In this document: piece by piece, positions 50,822-59,415 of the stretch | Position numbering within the stretch: position 1 is the stretch's first letter | How the letters are laid out: the number at the start of each line of letters is the position of its first letter | From: Pollutimonas sp035515055 | Lineage (GTDB): Bacteria; Pseudomonadota; Gammaproteobacteria; Burkholderiales; Burkholderiaceae_B | Assembly (NCBI GenBank): GCA_035515055.1 | Contig: DATJBV010000031.1 | Span: 23,308 to 87,307 of the forward strand | Direction of reading: 5' to 3' | Length of the DNA stretch: 64,000 nucleotides | Made by a program: the position numbers and the translations under genes | Notes under the pieces: model-generated | What the model was told of the DNA's origin: nothing | What the model saw: only the letters and a program-made list of their open reading frames with translations | Databases searched by the model: none

Positions 50822-51901
50822 ATGGACGACAAAAACAGCAAAGCCGGCGCTGAACGCGCCAAAGCACTAGCTGCCGCCTTATCCCAAATCGAAAAGCAAT
50901 TCGGTAAAGGCTCGGTAATGCGCTATGGCGACGACAAGGTCGAACACGATATCCTTGTATGTTCCACGGGTTCGCTGGGTCTGGACATCGCCTTGGGCGT
51001 CGGCGGCTTGCCGCGCGGCCGTGTGATCGAGGTCTACGGTCCCGAGTCTTCCGGCAAAACTACGCTCACTTTGCAAGTCATTGCCGAAATGCAAAAGATC
51101 GGGGGCACCTGCGCATTCATCGACGCGGAACATGCGCTGGATGTGCAGTACGCCTCCAAGCTGGGCGTCAACCTGAACGATTTGCTCATTTCGCAGCCCG
51201 ATACGGGCGAACAGGCGTTGGAAATCACCGACGCGCTGGTGCGTTCAGGGTCTGTCGACCTTATCGTCATCGACTCGGTGGCCGCACTCGTTCCCAAGGC
51301 CGAAATCGAAGGCGACATGGGCGATTCGCTGCCTGGCCTGCAGGCCCGCCTCATGAGTCAGGCGCTGCGCAAGCTAACGGCCAATATCAAGCGCGCCAAT
51401 TGCATGGTTATCTTCATCAACCAGATCCGCATGAAAATCGGTGTGATGTTCGGCAATCCCGAAACCACCACTGGCGGTAACGCGCTCAAGTTCTACGCTT
51501 CGGTGCGTCTCGATATCCGCCGTATCGGCGCCATCAAGAAGGGCGACGAGGTCGTCGGCAACGAAACACGCGTCAAAGTGGTCAAGAACAAGGTGGCCCC
51601 TCCCTTCAAGCAGGCCGAGTTCGACATCATGTACGGCGCGGGTATTTCGCGCGAGGGCGAAATCATCGATCTTGGCGTGCAGGCTGGCATTGTGGACAAG
51701 GCCGGTGCCTGGTTCAGCTACAACGGTACCCGCATTGGCCAGGGCAAGGACAATGTCCGCGAATACCTGAAAGAGCACCCAGAAATGGCGTTCGAGATCG
51801 AGAACCGGGTTCGTGAACAAAGCGGCGTCATTGCGCAGGCCGCAGCCACCACCGGCAAAACGGTAGGCGCCACCGCGCCCATCCCGGACGACATCGTCTA
51901 A
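50822..51901 (+). CDS. recA: Recombinase RecA
   Basis: 359 residues. Walker A GPESSGKTTLTLQV, Walker B LIVIDSVAAL, the L2-loop region FGNPETTTGGNALKFYASVR and the C-terminal acidic tail region are all in place. It forms filaments on single-stranded DNA and triggers LexA cleavage. A LexA box precedes it and recX follows 17 bp downstream. Length and sequence are ordinary for the family. Confidence 0.98.
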   Translation: MDDKNSKAGAERAKALAAALSQIEKQFGKGSVMRYGDDKVEHDILVCSTGSLGLDIALGVGGLPRGRVIEVYGPESSGKTTLTLQVIAEMQKIGGTCAFIDAEHALDVQYASKLGVNLNDLLISQPDTGEQALEITDALVRSGSVDLIVIDSVAALVPKAEIEGDMGDSLPGLQARLMSQALRKLTANIKRANCMVIFINQIRMKIGVMFGNPETTTGGNALKFYASVRLDIRRIGAIKKGDEVVGNETRVKVVKNKVAPPFKQAEFDIMYGAGISREGEIIDLGVQAGIVDKAGAWFSYNGTRIGQGKDNVREYLKEHPEMAFEIENRVREQSGVIAQAAATTGKTVGATAPIPDDIV

Positions 51902-51918
51902 CAAGCCGCGGCTGCATC

Positions 51919-52437
51919 ATGCATACGGATGGCGACGACTTCGAAACGCTGGCTCCTGGCGGCAATGAAGACGGCGGTAGAAAAAAGAAAGGCCCGTCGC
52001 TAAAGGCGCGGGCCATCGCCATTCTCTCCAGGCGTGAAAATTCGCGCATGGAACTCGAACGTAAACTTGCTCCACATGCCGACGATCCGACTCAACTCCA
52101 ACAGGTCCTTAACGACTTGGAACGGGAAAACTGGCTGTCGAACGAGCGTTTCGCGCAAAACCTGGTACACCGGCGAGCGCCGCGGCAAGGCACCAGCCGC
52201 ATAGTCCAGGAATTGCGCCAACATGGCCTCGGTGACGAGGCCGTCGCTGCATTAAGCCAGGGGTTGCGAGGTACCGAGGTAGAGCGGGCCCGCGCTGTAT
52301 GGGAAAAAAAATTCGGCCGCCCCCCGGTCGACGCTAAAGACTACGCCCGTCAATTCCGGTTCCTGGCGTCCAGGGGCTTTTCGGCGGAGTGCCTCAGACG
52401 AATACTTGGCGACTTTGAGCACCCGGAAACGCTCTAG
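51919..52437 (+). CDS. recX: RecA regulator RecX
   Basis: 172 residues with the three-helix repeats of RecX: ARAIAILSRRENSRMELERK, LNDLERENWLSNERFAQNLV and DAKDYARQFRFLASRGFSAE. RecX binds and limits RecA filaments. It lies 17 bp after recA and is probably co-transcribed under LexA control. The N-terminal 30 residues are low-complexity and charged. Confidence 0.92.
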   Translation: MHTDGDDFETLAPGGNEDGGRKKKGPSLKARAIAILSRRENSRMELERKLAPHADDPTQLQQVLNDLERENWLSNERFAQNLVHRRAPRQGTSRIVQELRQHGLGDEAVAALSQGLRGTEVERARAVWEKKFGRPPVDAKDYARQFRFLASRGFSAECLRRILGDFEHPETL

Positions 52438-52538
52438 TTCCCGGTGACCGTACCCGCGTTATGGGTATTCATTCCCAGGCATCGAAAGGTCTCTGCGCTA
52501 TACTTCACAGGTTTACCGCTACATATCTTATTCTGTAA

Positions 52539-53120
52539 ATGGCGCTACCTCCTTCCGATGTCTCCCGAACACCCCTGCATACGCGCTCCATACGCGTGAA
52601 CTCGTTTGCCCGCGAAGACGGGCAGTGGGATCTTGAAGCCGAACTCATCGACGTCAAGGCATACGACTTTCCCTTGTTGTCGGGTGCTGGCGTACACCGT
52701 GCCGGCGACCCTGTTCACCACATGCATCTGCGCGTCACGATCAACGACGAGTTCGCCATCACCGATGCGGTGGCCGACTACGACGCCGCCCCTTACAACC
52801 AGAGTTGCACCGCCATCGCGCCCAATTACGCCGACCTGGTCGGCCTGAATCTGCTGCGCAACTTCCGCCAAGTCGTGAAAGACCGTTACGGCAGGACGGC
52901 GGGCTGTACGCACATGACCGAGTTGGCCTATGTGCTGCCCACCGTTGCCGTGCAGACAATGGCGAATCGGCGTCGCAAAGAAGCCGAAGCACCAGGCCAT
53001 GCGCCGAAACGGCCCTTCCAGCTGGATGGGTGTCATGCGCTTCGGGCCGACGGTCCGGTGGCAAAAGAGTTTTATCCGAAGTGGTATGTCGTTCCAAAGG
53101 ACGGCGCGCAGGGCCAGTAG
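52539..53120 (+). CDS. DUF2889-family protein
   Basis: 193 residues with no membrane segment. The N-terminus PLHTRSIRVNSFAREDGQ and middle DPVHHMHLRVTINDEFAI followed by CTAIAPNYADLVGLNL are typical of DUF2889. CTHMTEL contributes possible metal ligands. Its function is unknown. It stands alone between recX and sucC; this order is common in Alcaligenaceae. Confidence 0.85.
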   Translation: MALPPSDVSRTPLHTRSIRVNSFAREDGQWDLEAELIDVKAYDFPLLSGAGVHRAGDPVHHMHLRVTINDEFAITDAVADYDAAPYNQSCTAIAPNYADLVGLNLLRNFRQVVKDRYGRTAGCTHMTELAYVLPTVAVQTMANRRRKEAEAPGHAPKRPFQLDGCHALRADGPVAKEFYPKWYVVPKDGAQGQ

Positions 53121-53206
53121 GTACCGTCATAGGGCGGGCTGCCATGCCCACAAGACATGGCAACACGCGTTCTTTTTCCACATTCTTACGTTCTGACAGG
53201 TTATAC

Positions 53207-54367
53207 ATGAAAATTCACGAGTATCAAGGCAAGGAACTGCTTAAGCAATTCGGCGTGACTGTGCCACGCGGAATCCCTGCATTTTCCGTTGAAGAGGCCG
53301 TTGCCGCCGCCGAAAAACTAGGTGGACCCGTCTGGGTCGTGAAAGCTCAGATTCATGCCGGCGGCCGGGGCAAGGGCGGCGGCGTCAAGCTTGCACGTTC
53401 CATCGACGAAGTGCGTGAATTGTCTTCGGAAATCCTGGGCATGCAACTGATTACCCATCAGACCGGCCCTGAAGGTCAGAAAGTCGGACGCCTGCTTATC
53501 GAAGAAGGCGCCGACATCAAGAAAGAATACTACGTGGGTATTGTGACTGACCGCGCCAGCCAACGCGTATGCGTGATGGCTTCCAGCGAAGGCGGTATGG
53601 ACGTCGAAGAAGTCGCCGAAAGCACGCCTGAAAAAATTCTTAAAGTATTCGTTGACCCCAAGCTTGGCCTGACCGATCAGGAAGCGGCGCAATTGGCCCG
53701 CGGCATTGGCGTTCCCGAAGCGTCGGTGACCAAGGCCGCGACCGAATTCCAAAAGCTTTACAAAGCGTATTGGGATACAGATGCGTCGCTGGCTGAAATC
53801 AATCCTTTGATCCTGACGGGTTCGGGCGATATTATTGCTCTCGACGCCAAGTTCAACTTCGACTCAAACGCCTTGTATCGCCACCCGGAAATCGTCGCTT
53901 ACCGCGACTTGGCCGAAGAAGACCCGGCTGAAATCGAAGCCAGCAAGTTCGATCTTGCCTATATCCAGCTCGACGGAAACATTGGTTGCCTGGTGAACGG
54001 CGCCGGCTTGGCCATGGCCACGATGGACACCATCAAGTTGTTTGGCGGTGAACCTGCCAACTTCCTCGACGTAGGCGGTGGCGCCACGGCCGAGAAGGTG
54101 ACAGAAGCCTTCAAGATCATGCTCCAGAACAAGGGCGTCAAAGCCATCCTGGTGAATATCTTCGGTGGCATCATGCGCTGCGACGTGATCGCCGAAGGCG
54201 TCATTGCCGCGTGTAAGGCCGTCAACCTAAGTGTGCCGCTCGTCGTGCGCATGAAAGGCACGAACGAAGAACTCGGCAAGAAATTGCTGGCCGAGTCGGG
54301 CTTGCCCATTATCAGCGCAGACACCATGGCTCAAGCCGCGACTAAAGTCGTAGCCGCCGCGAAATAA
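53207..54367 (+). CDS. sucC: Succinate-CoA ligase (ADP-forming) beta subunit
   Basis: 386 residues from the ATG at 53207. ATP-grasp N-terminus MKIHEYQGKELLKQFGV, KAQIHAGGRGKGGGVK and the C-terminal flavodoxin-like part VNIFGGIMRCDVIAEG with the phosphoryl-transfer site. With SucD it makes succinate and ATP from succinyl-CoA in the TCA cycle. sucD follows by 22 bp. Typical length. Confidence 0.98.
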   Translation: MKIHEYQGKELLKQFGVTVPRGIPAFSVEEAVAAAEKLGGPVWVVKAQIHAGGRGKGGGVKLARSIDEVRELSSEILGMQLITHQTGPEGQKVGRLLIEEGADIKKEYYVGIVTDRASQRVCVMASSEGGMDVEEVAESTPEKILKVFVDPKLGLTDQEAAQLARGIGVPEASVTKAATEFQKLYKAYWDTDASLAEINPLILTGSGDIIALDAKFNFDSNALYRHPEIVAYRDLAEEDPAEIEASKFDLAYIQLDGNIGCLVNGAGLAMATMDTIKLFGGEPANFLDVGGGATAEKVTEAFKIMLQNKGVKAILVNIFGGIMRCDVIAEGVIAACKAVNLSVPLVVRMKGTNEELGKKLLAESGLPIISADTMAQAATKVVAAAK

Positions 54368-54389
54368 GAACACAGCCGAGGATTTGTAA

Positions 54390-55271
54390 ATGTCGATTCT
54401 GATCAACAAAGACACCAAAGTCATTACCCAGGGCATAACCGGCAAGACCGGTCAGTTCCATACCCACATGTGCCGCGAGTACGCCAACGGTAAAGCCGCA
54501 TTCGTGGCGGGCGTCCATCCCAAGAAGGCAGGCGAAAACTTCGAAGGCGTGCCTATTTTTGGTTCGGTCAAAGACGCCAAGGCCGAGACCGGCGCAACAG
54601 TCTCCGTCATTTATGTACCGCCCGCTGGTGCAGCCGCTGCCATCTGGGAAGCGGTCGAGGCCGATCTTGACCTGGTTATCTGCATCACCGAAGGCATACC
54701 GGTACGCGACATGCTTGAATTGCGCAATCGCATGCGCGATCAGAACAAGAAGACCATGGTGCTGGGACCCAACTGCCCAGGCCTTATTACTCCCGACGAA
54801 CTGAAGATCGGCATCATGCCGGGCCATATCTCGCGCAAGGGCCGTATCGGTGTTGTCAGCCGTTCGGGTACGCTTACGTACGAAGCCGTGGCTCAGTTGA
54901 CCGAATTGGGCCTGGGCCAGTCGACGGCGGTAGGCATCGGTGGGGATCCCATCAATGGCCTGAAGCACATAGACATTCTCCAGATGTTCAATGACGATCC
55001 CGATACAGATGCCGTCATCATGATCGGCGAGATCGGCGGACCGGATGAAGTCAACGCCGCTGAATGGGCGAAAGACAACATGAAGAAACCCGTCGTCGGC
55101 TTCATCGCCGGCGTCACGGCGCCCGCCGGCAAGCGTATGGGCCACGCCGGCGCACTGATTTCCGGTGGGGCTGACACCGCCGACGCCAAGCTCGAAATCA
55201 TGGAAGCATGCGGTATACGGACGACGCGCGACCCCTCCGAAATGGGCAAGCTGCTTAAATCCGTACTGTAG
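54390..55271 (+). CDS. sucD: Succinate-CoA ligase (ADP-forming) alpha subunit
   Basis: 293 residues with the Rossmann CoA-binding domain (VITQGITGKTGQFHT) and the phosphohistidine region (GHAGALISGG, with His of GHAGA). The active-site loop GPNCPGLITPDE is present. It forms a heterotetramer with SucC. A strong terminator follows. Confidence 0.98.
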   Translation: MSILINKDTKVITQGITGKTGQFHTHMCREYANGKAAFVAGVHPKKAGENFEGVPIFGSVKDAKAETGATVSVIYVPPAGAAAAIWEAVEADLDLVICITEGIPVRDMLELRNRMRDQNKKTMVLGPNCPGLITPDELKIGIMPGHISRKGRIGVVSRSGTLTYEAVAQLTELGLGQSTAVGIGGDPINGLKHIDILQMFNDDPDTDAVIMIGEIGGPDEVNAAEWAKDNMKKPVVGFIAGVTAPAGKRMGHAGALISGGADTADAKLEIMEACGIRTTRDPSEMGKLLKSVL

Positions 55272-55289
55272 TCGCCAGACGTAGGGAAG

Positions 55290-55316
55290 AAGGCTTCCTC
55301 CGGGAAGCCTTTTTTG
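55290..55316 (+). terminator. Terminator of sucCD
   Basis: AGGCTTCC-TCCG-GGAAGCCT followed by a run of T (55310-55315), 20 bp after sucD. An additional A-T pair extends the 8-bp stem. Confidence 0.95.
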
Positions 55317-55464
55317 CCTTGACGCCGCGCACTTACAAAATTTCGGGACGGCCGGGCTGGAACCGGCGGTAACCTGAATTAAAATGAGGCGATACTTTGC
55401 TGCCTCGGCGTGCTACATTAGCCGAGGCTTTTTTATCGACAATCAAGCAGCAATGGGAAATTAG
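55317..55464 (+). promoter_or_regulatory. terC leader with two alternative hairpins
   Basis: In the 148 bp before terC a terminator-like hairpin GCCTCGGC (55402-55409) / GCCGAGGC (55421-55428) is followed by six T (55429-55434). Just upstream GAGGC (55386-55390) can pair with GCCTC (55402-55406), which takes the left arm of the terminator. This is the logic of attenuation or a riboswitch. Further upstream a GCCGG/CCGGC stem precedes GGTAACC. TerC genes often carry yybP-ykoY Mn riboswitches, but I do not see the signature bases here, so the class is not assigned. Confidence 0.5.
55402..55434 (+). terminator. Intrinsic terminator between leader and terC
   Basis: Perfect 8-bp GC-rich stem, 11-nt loop and six T. 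It is only 30 bp upstream of the terC start and cannot end sucCD, which already has a terminator at 55290-55316. It is therefore either a second backup or an attenuator of terC. Confidence 0.8.
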
Positions 55465-56184
55465 ATGGTAGAGTTTATCGAATCGCTCCACTGGGGCGCG
55501 CTATTCCAAATCGTGATGATCGACATCCTGCTGGGTGGCGACAACGCGGTGGTCATTGCCTTGGCGTGCCGAAATCTGGCTGCCAAACAGCGCGTGCAAG
55601 GCATCCTGTGGGGCACCGCTGGCGCCATCATTCTGCGTGTCGTACTGATCGCGTTCGCGCTGACTTTGCTGGGCATTCCTTTCCTGAAAATAGTTGGCGG
55701 ATTGCTGCTGCTCTGGATCGGTATCAAGCTGCTCGTTCCGGAAGAAGGGCACCACGACAACGTGAAGGCCAACTCGTCGGTCTGGGCGGCTATCAAGACC
55801 ATCATCATCGCCGACTTCGTCATGAGCCTTGATAATGTCATCGCCATTGCCGGCGCTGCGCAAAACACCATCCCCGACCATCAATTGGGCTATGTCATCT
55901 TTGGCTTGTTGCTAAGCGTGCCCATCATTATCTGGGGCAGCACCATCGTACTCAAGCTTATCGATCGTTTCCCGCTTGTTGTTACGCTAGGGGCGGGCCT
56001 ATTGGGCTGGATTGCCGGCGGCATGGTCGTTACCGATATCATCGTTGAAAACCAGTTCGGCGTGGTTCCGTCGTCGGTCAAGATCGCCGCGGAAGTCATA
56101 GGCGCATTGCTGGTCGTTGGCGTGGGTAAATGGATTTCCAGCCGCAAGGTCGTCGTCAAAGGTGGGGCCGATGGGACTGTTTAA
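55465..56184 (+). CDS. TerC-family integral membrane protein (YjbE-like)
   Basis: 239 residues with seven membrane helices. Family hallmarks are the two acidic motifs IDILLGGDNAVVIALA and IIADFVMSLDNVIAIAGAAQ. TerC members export Mn or metallate secreted enzymes. It is preceded by a hairpin leader and overlaps the next small gene by 14 bp. The C-terminus is short and basic. Confidence 0.9.
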   Translation: MVEFIESLHWGALFQIVMIDILLGGDNAVVIALACRNLAAKQRVQGILWGTAGAIILRVVLIAFALTLLGIPFLKIVGGLLLLWIGIKLLVPEEGHHDNVKANSSVWAAIKTIIIADFVMSLDNVIAIAGAAQNTIPDHQLGYVIFGLLLSVPIIIWGSTIVLKLIDRFPLVVTLGAGLLGWIAGGMVVTDIIVENQFGVVPSSVKIAAEVIGALLVVGVGKWISSRKVVVKGGADGTV

Positions 56185-56299
56185 ATCGTCGGGCCGCAAA
56201 AAGCCGAACGAATCGGGCATGACCCTATTGCAGGGCCTGCTTATCTTGGCGCTCATAGGCATAGCGGCCTACGTGCTTCTCACGCAATTGGCGGGTTAA
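56171..56299 (+). CDS. 42-residue single-pass membrane protein overlapping terC
   Basis: MGLFKSSGRKKPNESGMTLL starts with a basic cytosolic part, and LLILALIGIAAYVLLTQLAG forms one TM helix. GGTGGGG lies before its ATG, inside the last codons of terC. It is followed by hemC after 3 bp. It could be an accessory subunit of the TerC protein. No similar family comes to mind; the ribosome site and clean overlap argue for translation. Confidence 0.55.
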   Translation: MGLFKSSGRKKPNESGMTLLQGLLILALIGIAAYVLLTQLAG

Positions 56300-56302
56300 G
56301 CC

Positions 56303-57247
56303 GTGGCCGCACCTCAATCGCTGGTTATCGCCACGCGCGCCAGCCGACTTGCCTTATGGCAGGCCGAGCATGTGCGCGGCCTTTTGCAGGGTTTGTACCC
56401 AAACTGCCAGGTAAGCCTGCTTACCATGACCACCCGCGGCGACGAGATCCTGGATCGCAGCCTGTCCAAGGTCGGCGGTAAAGGCTTGTTCGTCAAGGAA
56501 CTGGAAACGGCCTTGCTAGATGGGCGCGCCGACTTGGCCGTGCATTCCCTTAAAGACGTGCCAGTCGACATGCAGGCTCCCTTTTCGCTGTCTGTCGTGC
56601 TCGACCGCGACGATCCGCGCGACGCGTTTGTCTCGAATACCTACGACTCGCTCGCGGCCTTGCCCGCGGGCGCGGTGGTCGGCACGTCCAGCTTGCGGCG
56701 CGAATCCCAAATTCGCGAACGTTTTCCTCATCTAGACGTCCAGCCTTTGCGGGGCAATCTCGACACTCGCCTCGGCAAGCTCGATAACGGCGGCTATTCG
56801 GCCATTATTCTGGCGGCGGCCGGCCTGCGCCGCCTCGGACTGGCTACGCGCATCCGGAGCTATCTATCGGTCGAAGAAAGCCTGCCTGCCGCAGGCCAGG
56901 GTGCCCTCGGCATCGAGATCCTGGACGAGCGCACCGACATGCATGCCTGGCTTGCTCCGCTGGCTCATGCGGAAACCACGGCATGCACCTTGGCCGAACG
57001 CGCGGTCTCCCGCGTGCTTGGCGGTTCATGCCAAGTGCCGCTGGCCGCATTTGCGCAACTCGACAACAATGCGCTGCGCATCGACGCCCTGGTTGCCGAG
57101 CCGGACGGCTCGCGCATCATCAGGGCACATCGTGGCGGACCGGCCAAAGACGCCGAGCAGCTCGGCGAAGCCGTAGCGCGCGATCTTATCGAAAAGGGCG
57201 CAGACAGCATACTGGCACGGCTTTCCTCCCCGGAAGGCGCTGCCTGA
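56303..57247 (+). CDS. hemC: Hydroxymethylbilane synthase (porphobilinogen deaminase)
   Basis: 314 residues from a GTG at 56303. Motifs IATRASRLALWQAEHVRGLL, DLAVHSLKDVPVD, RRESQIRERFP and the dipyrromethane cofactor Cys in LGGSCQVPLAAF are all present. It makes hydroxymethylbilane in haem synthesis. It heads the hemCDXY run. Confidence 0.96.
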   Translation: MAAPQSLVIATRASRLALWQAEHVRGLLQGLYPNCQVSLLTMTTRGDEILDRSLSKVGGKGLFVKELETALLDGRADLAVHSLKDVPVDMQAPFSLSVVLDRDDPRDAFVSNTYDSLAALPAGAVVGTSSLRRESQIRERFPHLDVQPLRGNLDTRLGKLDNGGYSAIILAAAGLRRLGLATRIRSYLSVEESLPAAGQGALGIEILDERTDMHAWLAPLAHAETTACTLAERAVSRVLGGSCQVPLAAFAQLDNNALRIDALVAEPDGSRIIRAHRGGPAKDAEQLGEAVARDLIEKGADSILARLSSPEGAA

Positions 57248-57279
57248 AACGTGAAGGGAGTGTTGCGGACACACCTGCC

Positions 57280-58095
57280 ATGAGCGCTACCGTCATACTC
57301 ACACGCCCCGACGGCAGGAACGACACGCTGGCGGCGCGGCTGGCGGCTGCCGGCATAAGCTCCATTGTTTTGCCGGCATTGCGCATCGTGCCGTCGGCGC
57401 TGACCGCCAGCCAGATAGCGCTCCCCGTCGAGTACGACATCATCGTATTTGTCAGCGGCAATTCGGTCCGCATGTACTTCAAGCTATTGGCCGAACGCGC
57501 GCCCGCCGCCCCTTGGCCCGCCACGACATTGGCCGCCGCCGTGGGGCTTGCCACCGCCCAGGCATTGCAAGACACAGGCGTCATCCCACCATCGCAAATT
57601 CTCTATCCCGATCCGGCCGCCCGCGGCCAGGACTCCGAGGGCCTGTGGGCCTTGTTGTCGCCATCGGCGCATCGCTATAAGCGCGTGCTGGTCGTGCGCG
57701 GCAGCACGGGGCGGGAATGGCTGGGGCGGCAGTTCGAAGCAGCGGGCGCCGTCGTTGAACGGCTTGCGCTGTACAGCCGCGTCGCAACCGACTGGACTGA
57801 ACAACAGGCCGACGCTGTCAGGAACGCGCTGGCTCAGCCGCAACCCGTCATATTCCTGGTCACCAGCGGCGAAAGCGTCGACGCGGTTATCGCGGCCATG
57901 CGCGCGCATGGGCTGGACGGCCAGTGGCCGCGTTGCCGCTTCTTGGCAATACACGAACGCGTCGCAAGCCGTTTACAATCTTTGCTTTGCGTCACTGGCA
58001 AGCGTATGCCGTCAATGGTAAAAGTATGTTCGCCCAGCGACGATGCCATTTTCCGCGCCCTTGTACAGATGGCGTCGCTTTCAGAAAGCTCCTAG
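57280..58095 (+). CDS. hemD: Uroporphyrinogen-III synthase
   Basis: 271 residues from the ATG at 57280, 32 bp after hemC. HemD is weakly conserved; visible are the N-terminal SATVILTRPDGRNDTLA, the central VLVVRGSTGREWLGRQFEAAG and FLVTSGESVDAVI. It closes hydroxymethylbilane to uroporphyrinogen III. Position after hemC supports it. Confidence 0.88.
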   Translation: MSATVILTRPDGRNDTLAARLAAAGISSIVLPALRIVPSALTASQIALPVEYDIIVFVSGNSVRMYFKLLAERAPAAPWPATTLAAAVGLATAQALQDTGVIPPSQILYPDPAARGQDSEGLWALLSPSAHRYKRVLVVRGSTGREWLGRQFEAAGAVVERLALYSRVATDWTEQQADAVRNALAQPQPVIFLVTSGESVDAVIAAMRAHGLDGQWPRCRFLAIHERVASRLQSLLCVTGKRMPSMVKVCSPSDDAIFRALVQMASLSESS

Positions 58096-58110
58096 GATTA
58101 CAATCGCGCC

Positions 58111-59412
58111 ATGACAGATAAAAAACCCGAGACTACGCCACCGGCACAGGCGCCCGCCGCTGGCCGCTCCACTACTCCAGGTCCAGCCACCACGCCGCAC
58201 GCCAAGCCGTCCACTCCCGCCTCATCGCCCGCAGGCACAAAGAAGGCAGGTTCTTTCCTGGCTTGGGCGTTCGGTATCGTGCTTCTTGTCGCCATTTTGC
58301 TTGCCGCCGCCCTCTGGTACCAGCAACAGCAGTTCAAGCAAATCAGTGTCGACCTTGCATCGCAGGTGCAAAGCAGTTCCAGCGGTGCAAGCCAGGCCGT
58401 CGAACAGGCCCGCCAGGCCTTGTCCCTGACGCAAGAGCAAACCGCTAAAATCGCCCGCCTTGAACAAGGCTTGGAGCAGTCGCGCGGCCACGTGGAAAGC
58501 CTCGAGCAGGCGTTTCGTACCCTTACCGACAGCGGCTCCGACCTCATTCTCATCAACGACGTCGATCACCTGCTTACCATCGCCCAGCAACAGTTGCAGC
58601 TCGCGGGCAATGTCGCCAATGCCATTATTTCGCTGGAAACCGCGCAGGCTCAGCTGGCGCGGGCCAACCGCCCAGGGCTGGCGTCATTGCTCCAAACCAT
58701 AAACGGTGACCTGGACCGCTTGCGCGCCGCATCCACGATCGACATCGCGCTTTTGTCGGACCAACTCGACGAGCTTGGAGCACTGGTGTCCGAGGCGCCG
58801 TTGCTCATGCCCGACGACGCCGCGCCAAATCCCGTTGCGGCGCCGTCGAATTCGTCCGAGGGCCGGCCAGCGCCGTCAGGCAATGAATCACCGGCGGCCG
58901 GTTCTTGGTGGGAACAAGGGCTCGAAACCGCCAGCGGCTGGACGCGCAATGCGTGGAATTCCATCCGCCAAGATCTTGGGCAGTTCATTACCGTGCGCCG
59001 TGTCGACGACCATGCCGCCTTGCTCATGTCGCCCGATCAGGCAACGCGCTTTCGCGAAAACCTTCGGCTACGCATCATGACCGCGCAGCTGGCGCTCATG
59101 ATGCGCCAGCCCAAAATCTGGAAGTCGGAGACCGACGCGTTGGTGAAGGCGGTGGAAAGCCGCTACGACCCGCGTTCCCCGCAAACGCGTCAGGCCCTGA
59201 AGATGGCGCGCCACATGGCCGATACATCCATCGACGTCAAACTGCCCACGGTGGCCAATAGCTTGCAGGCCGTGCAGGCACTACGCGAAGCAAGCGCCAA
59301 AGCCACCGAAAACGCACCGACGGGGGCCGGAGAACCCGCGCGGGACCAGGCTCCACCGGCCGGGCAGCCCGCGTCGGACGCCGATTCCGCCCCTACGACG
59401 TCACAGGGGTAA
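58111..59412 (+). CDS. hemX: HemX-like membrane protein
   Basis: 433 residues: a proline/alanine-rich cytosolic N-terminus, one TM (about 50-70, FLAWAFGIVLLVAILLAAAL), a coiled-coil (about 75-130) and a periplasmic HemX domain (LLTIAQQQLQLAGNVANAI, FITVRRVDDHAALLM, LRIMTAQLALMMRQ). The tail is again low-complexity. Despite older names it has no methyltransferase residues. It sits between hemD (15 bp) and hemY (3 bp). Confidence 0.9.
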   Translation: MTDKKPETTPPAQAPAAGRSTTPGPATTPHAKPSTPASSPAGTKKAGSFLAWAFGIVLLVAILLAAALWYQQQQFKQISVDLASQVQSSSSGASQAVEQARQALSLTQEQTAKIARLEQGLEQSRGHVESLEQAFRTLTDSGSDLILINDVDHLLTIAQQQLQLAGNVANAIISLETAQAQLARANRPGLASLLQTINGDLDRLRAASTIDIALLSDQLDELGALVSEAPLLMPDDAAPNPVAAPSNSSEGRPAPSGNESPAAGSWWEQGLETASGWTRNAWNSIRQDLGQFITVRRVDDHAALLMSPDQATRFRENLRLRIMTAQLALMMRQPKIWKSETDALVKAVESRYDPRSPQTRQALKMARHMADTSIDVKLPTVANSLQAVQALREASAKATENAPTGAGEPARDQAPPAGQPASDADSAPTTSQG

Positions 59413-59415
59413 GCA

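Noticed and set aside
55317..55464. Direct call of a yybP-ykoY riboswitch
   Set aside because: The conserved GGGGAGTAG-type bases were not found; only alternative hairpins are visible.
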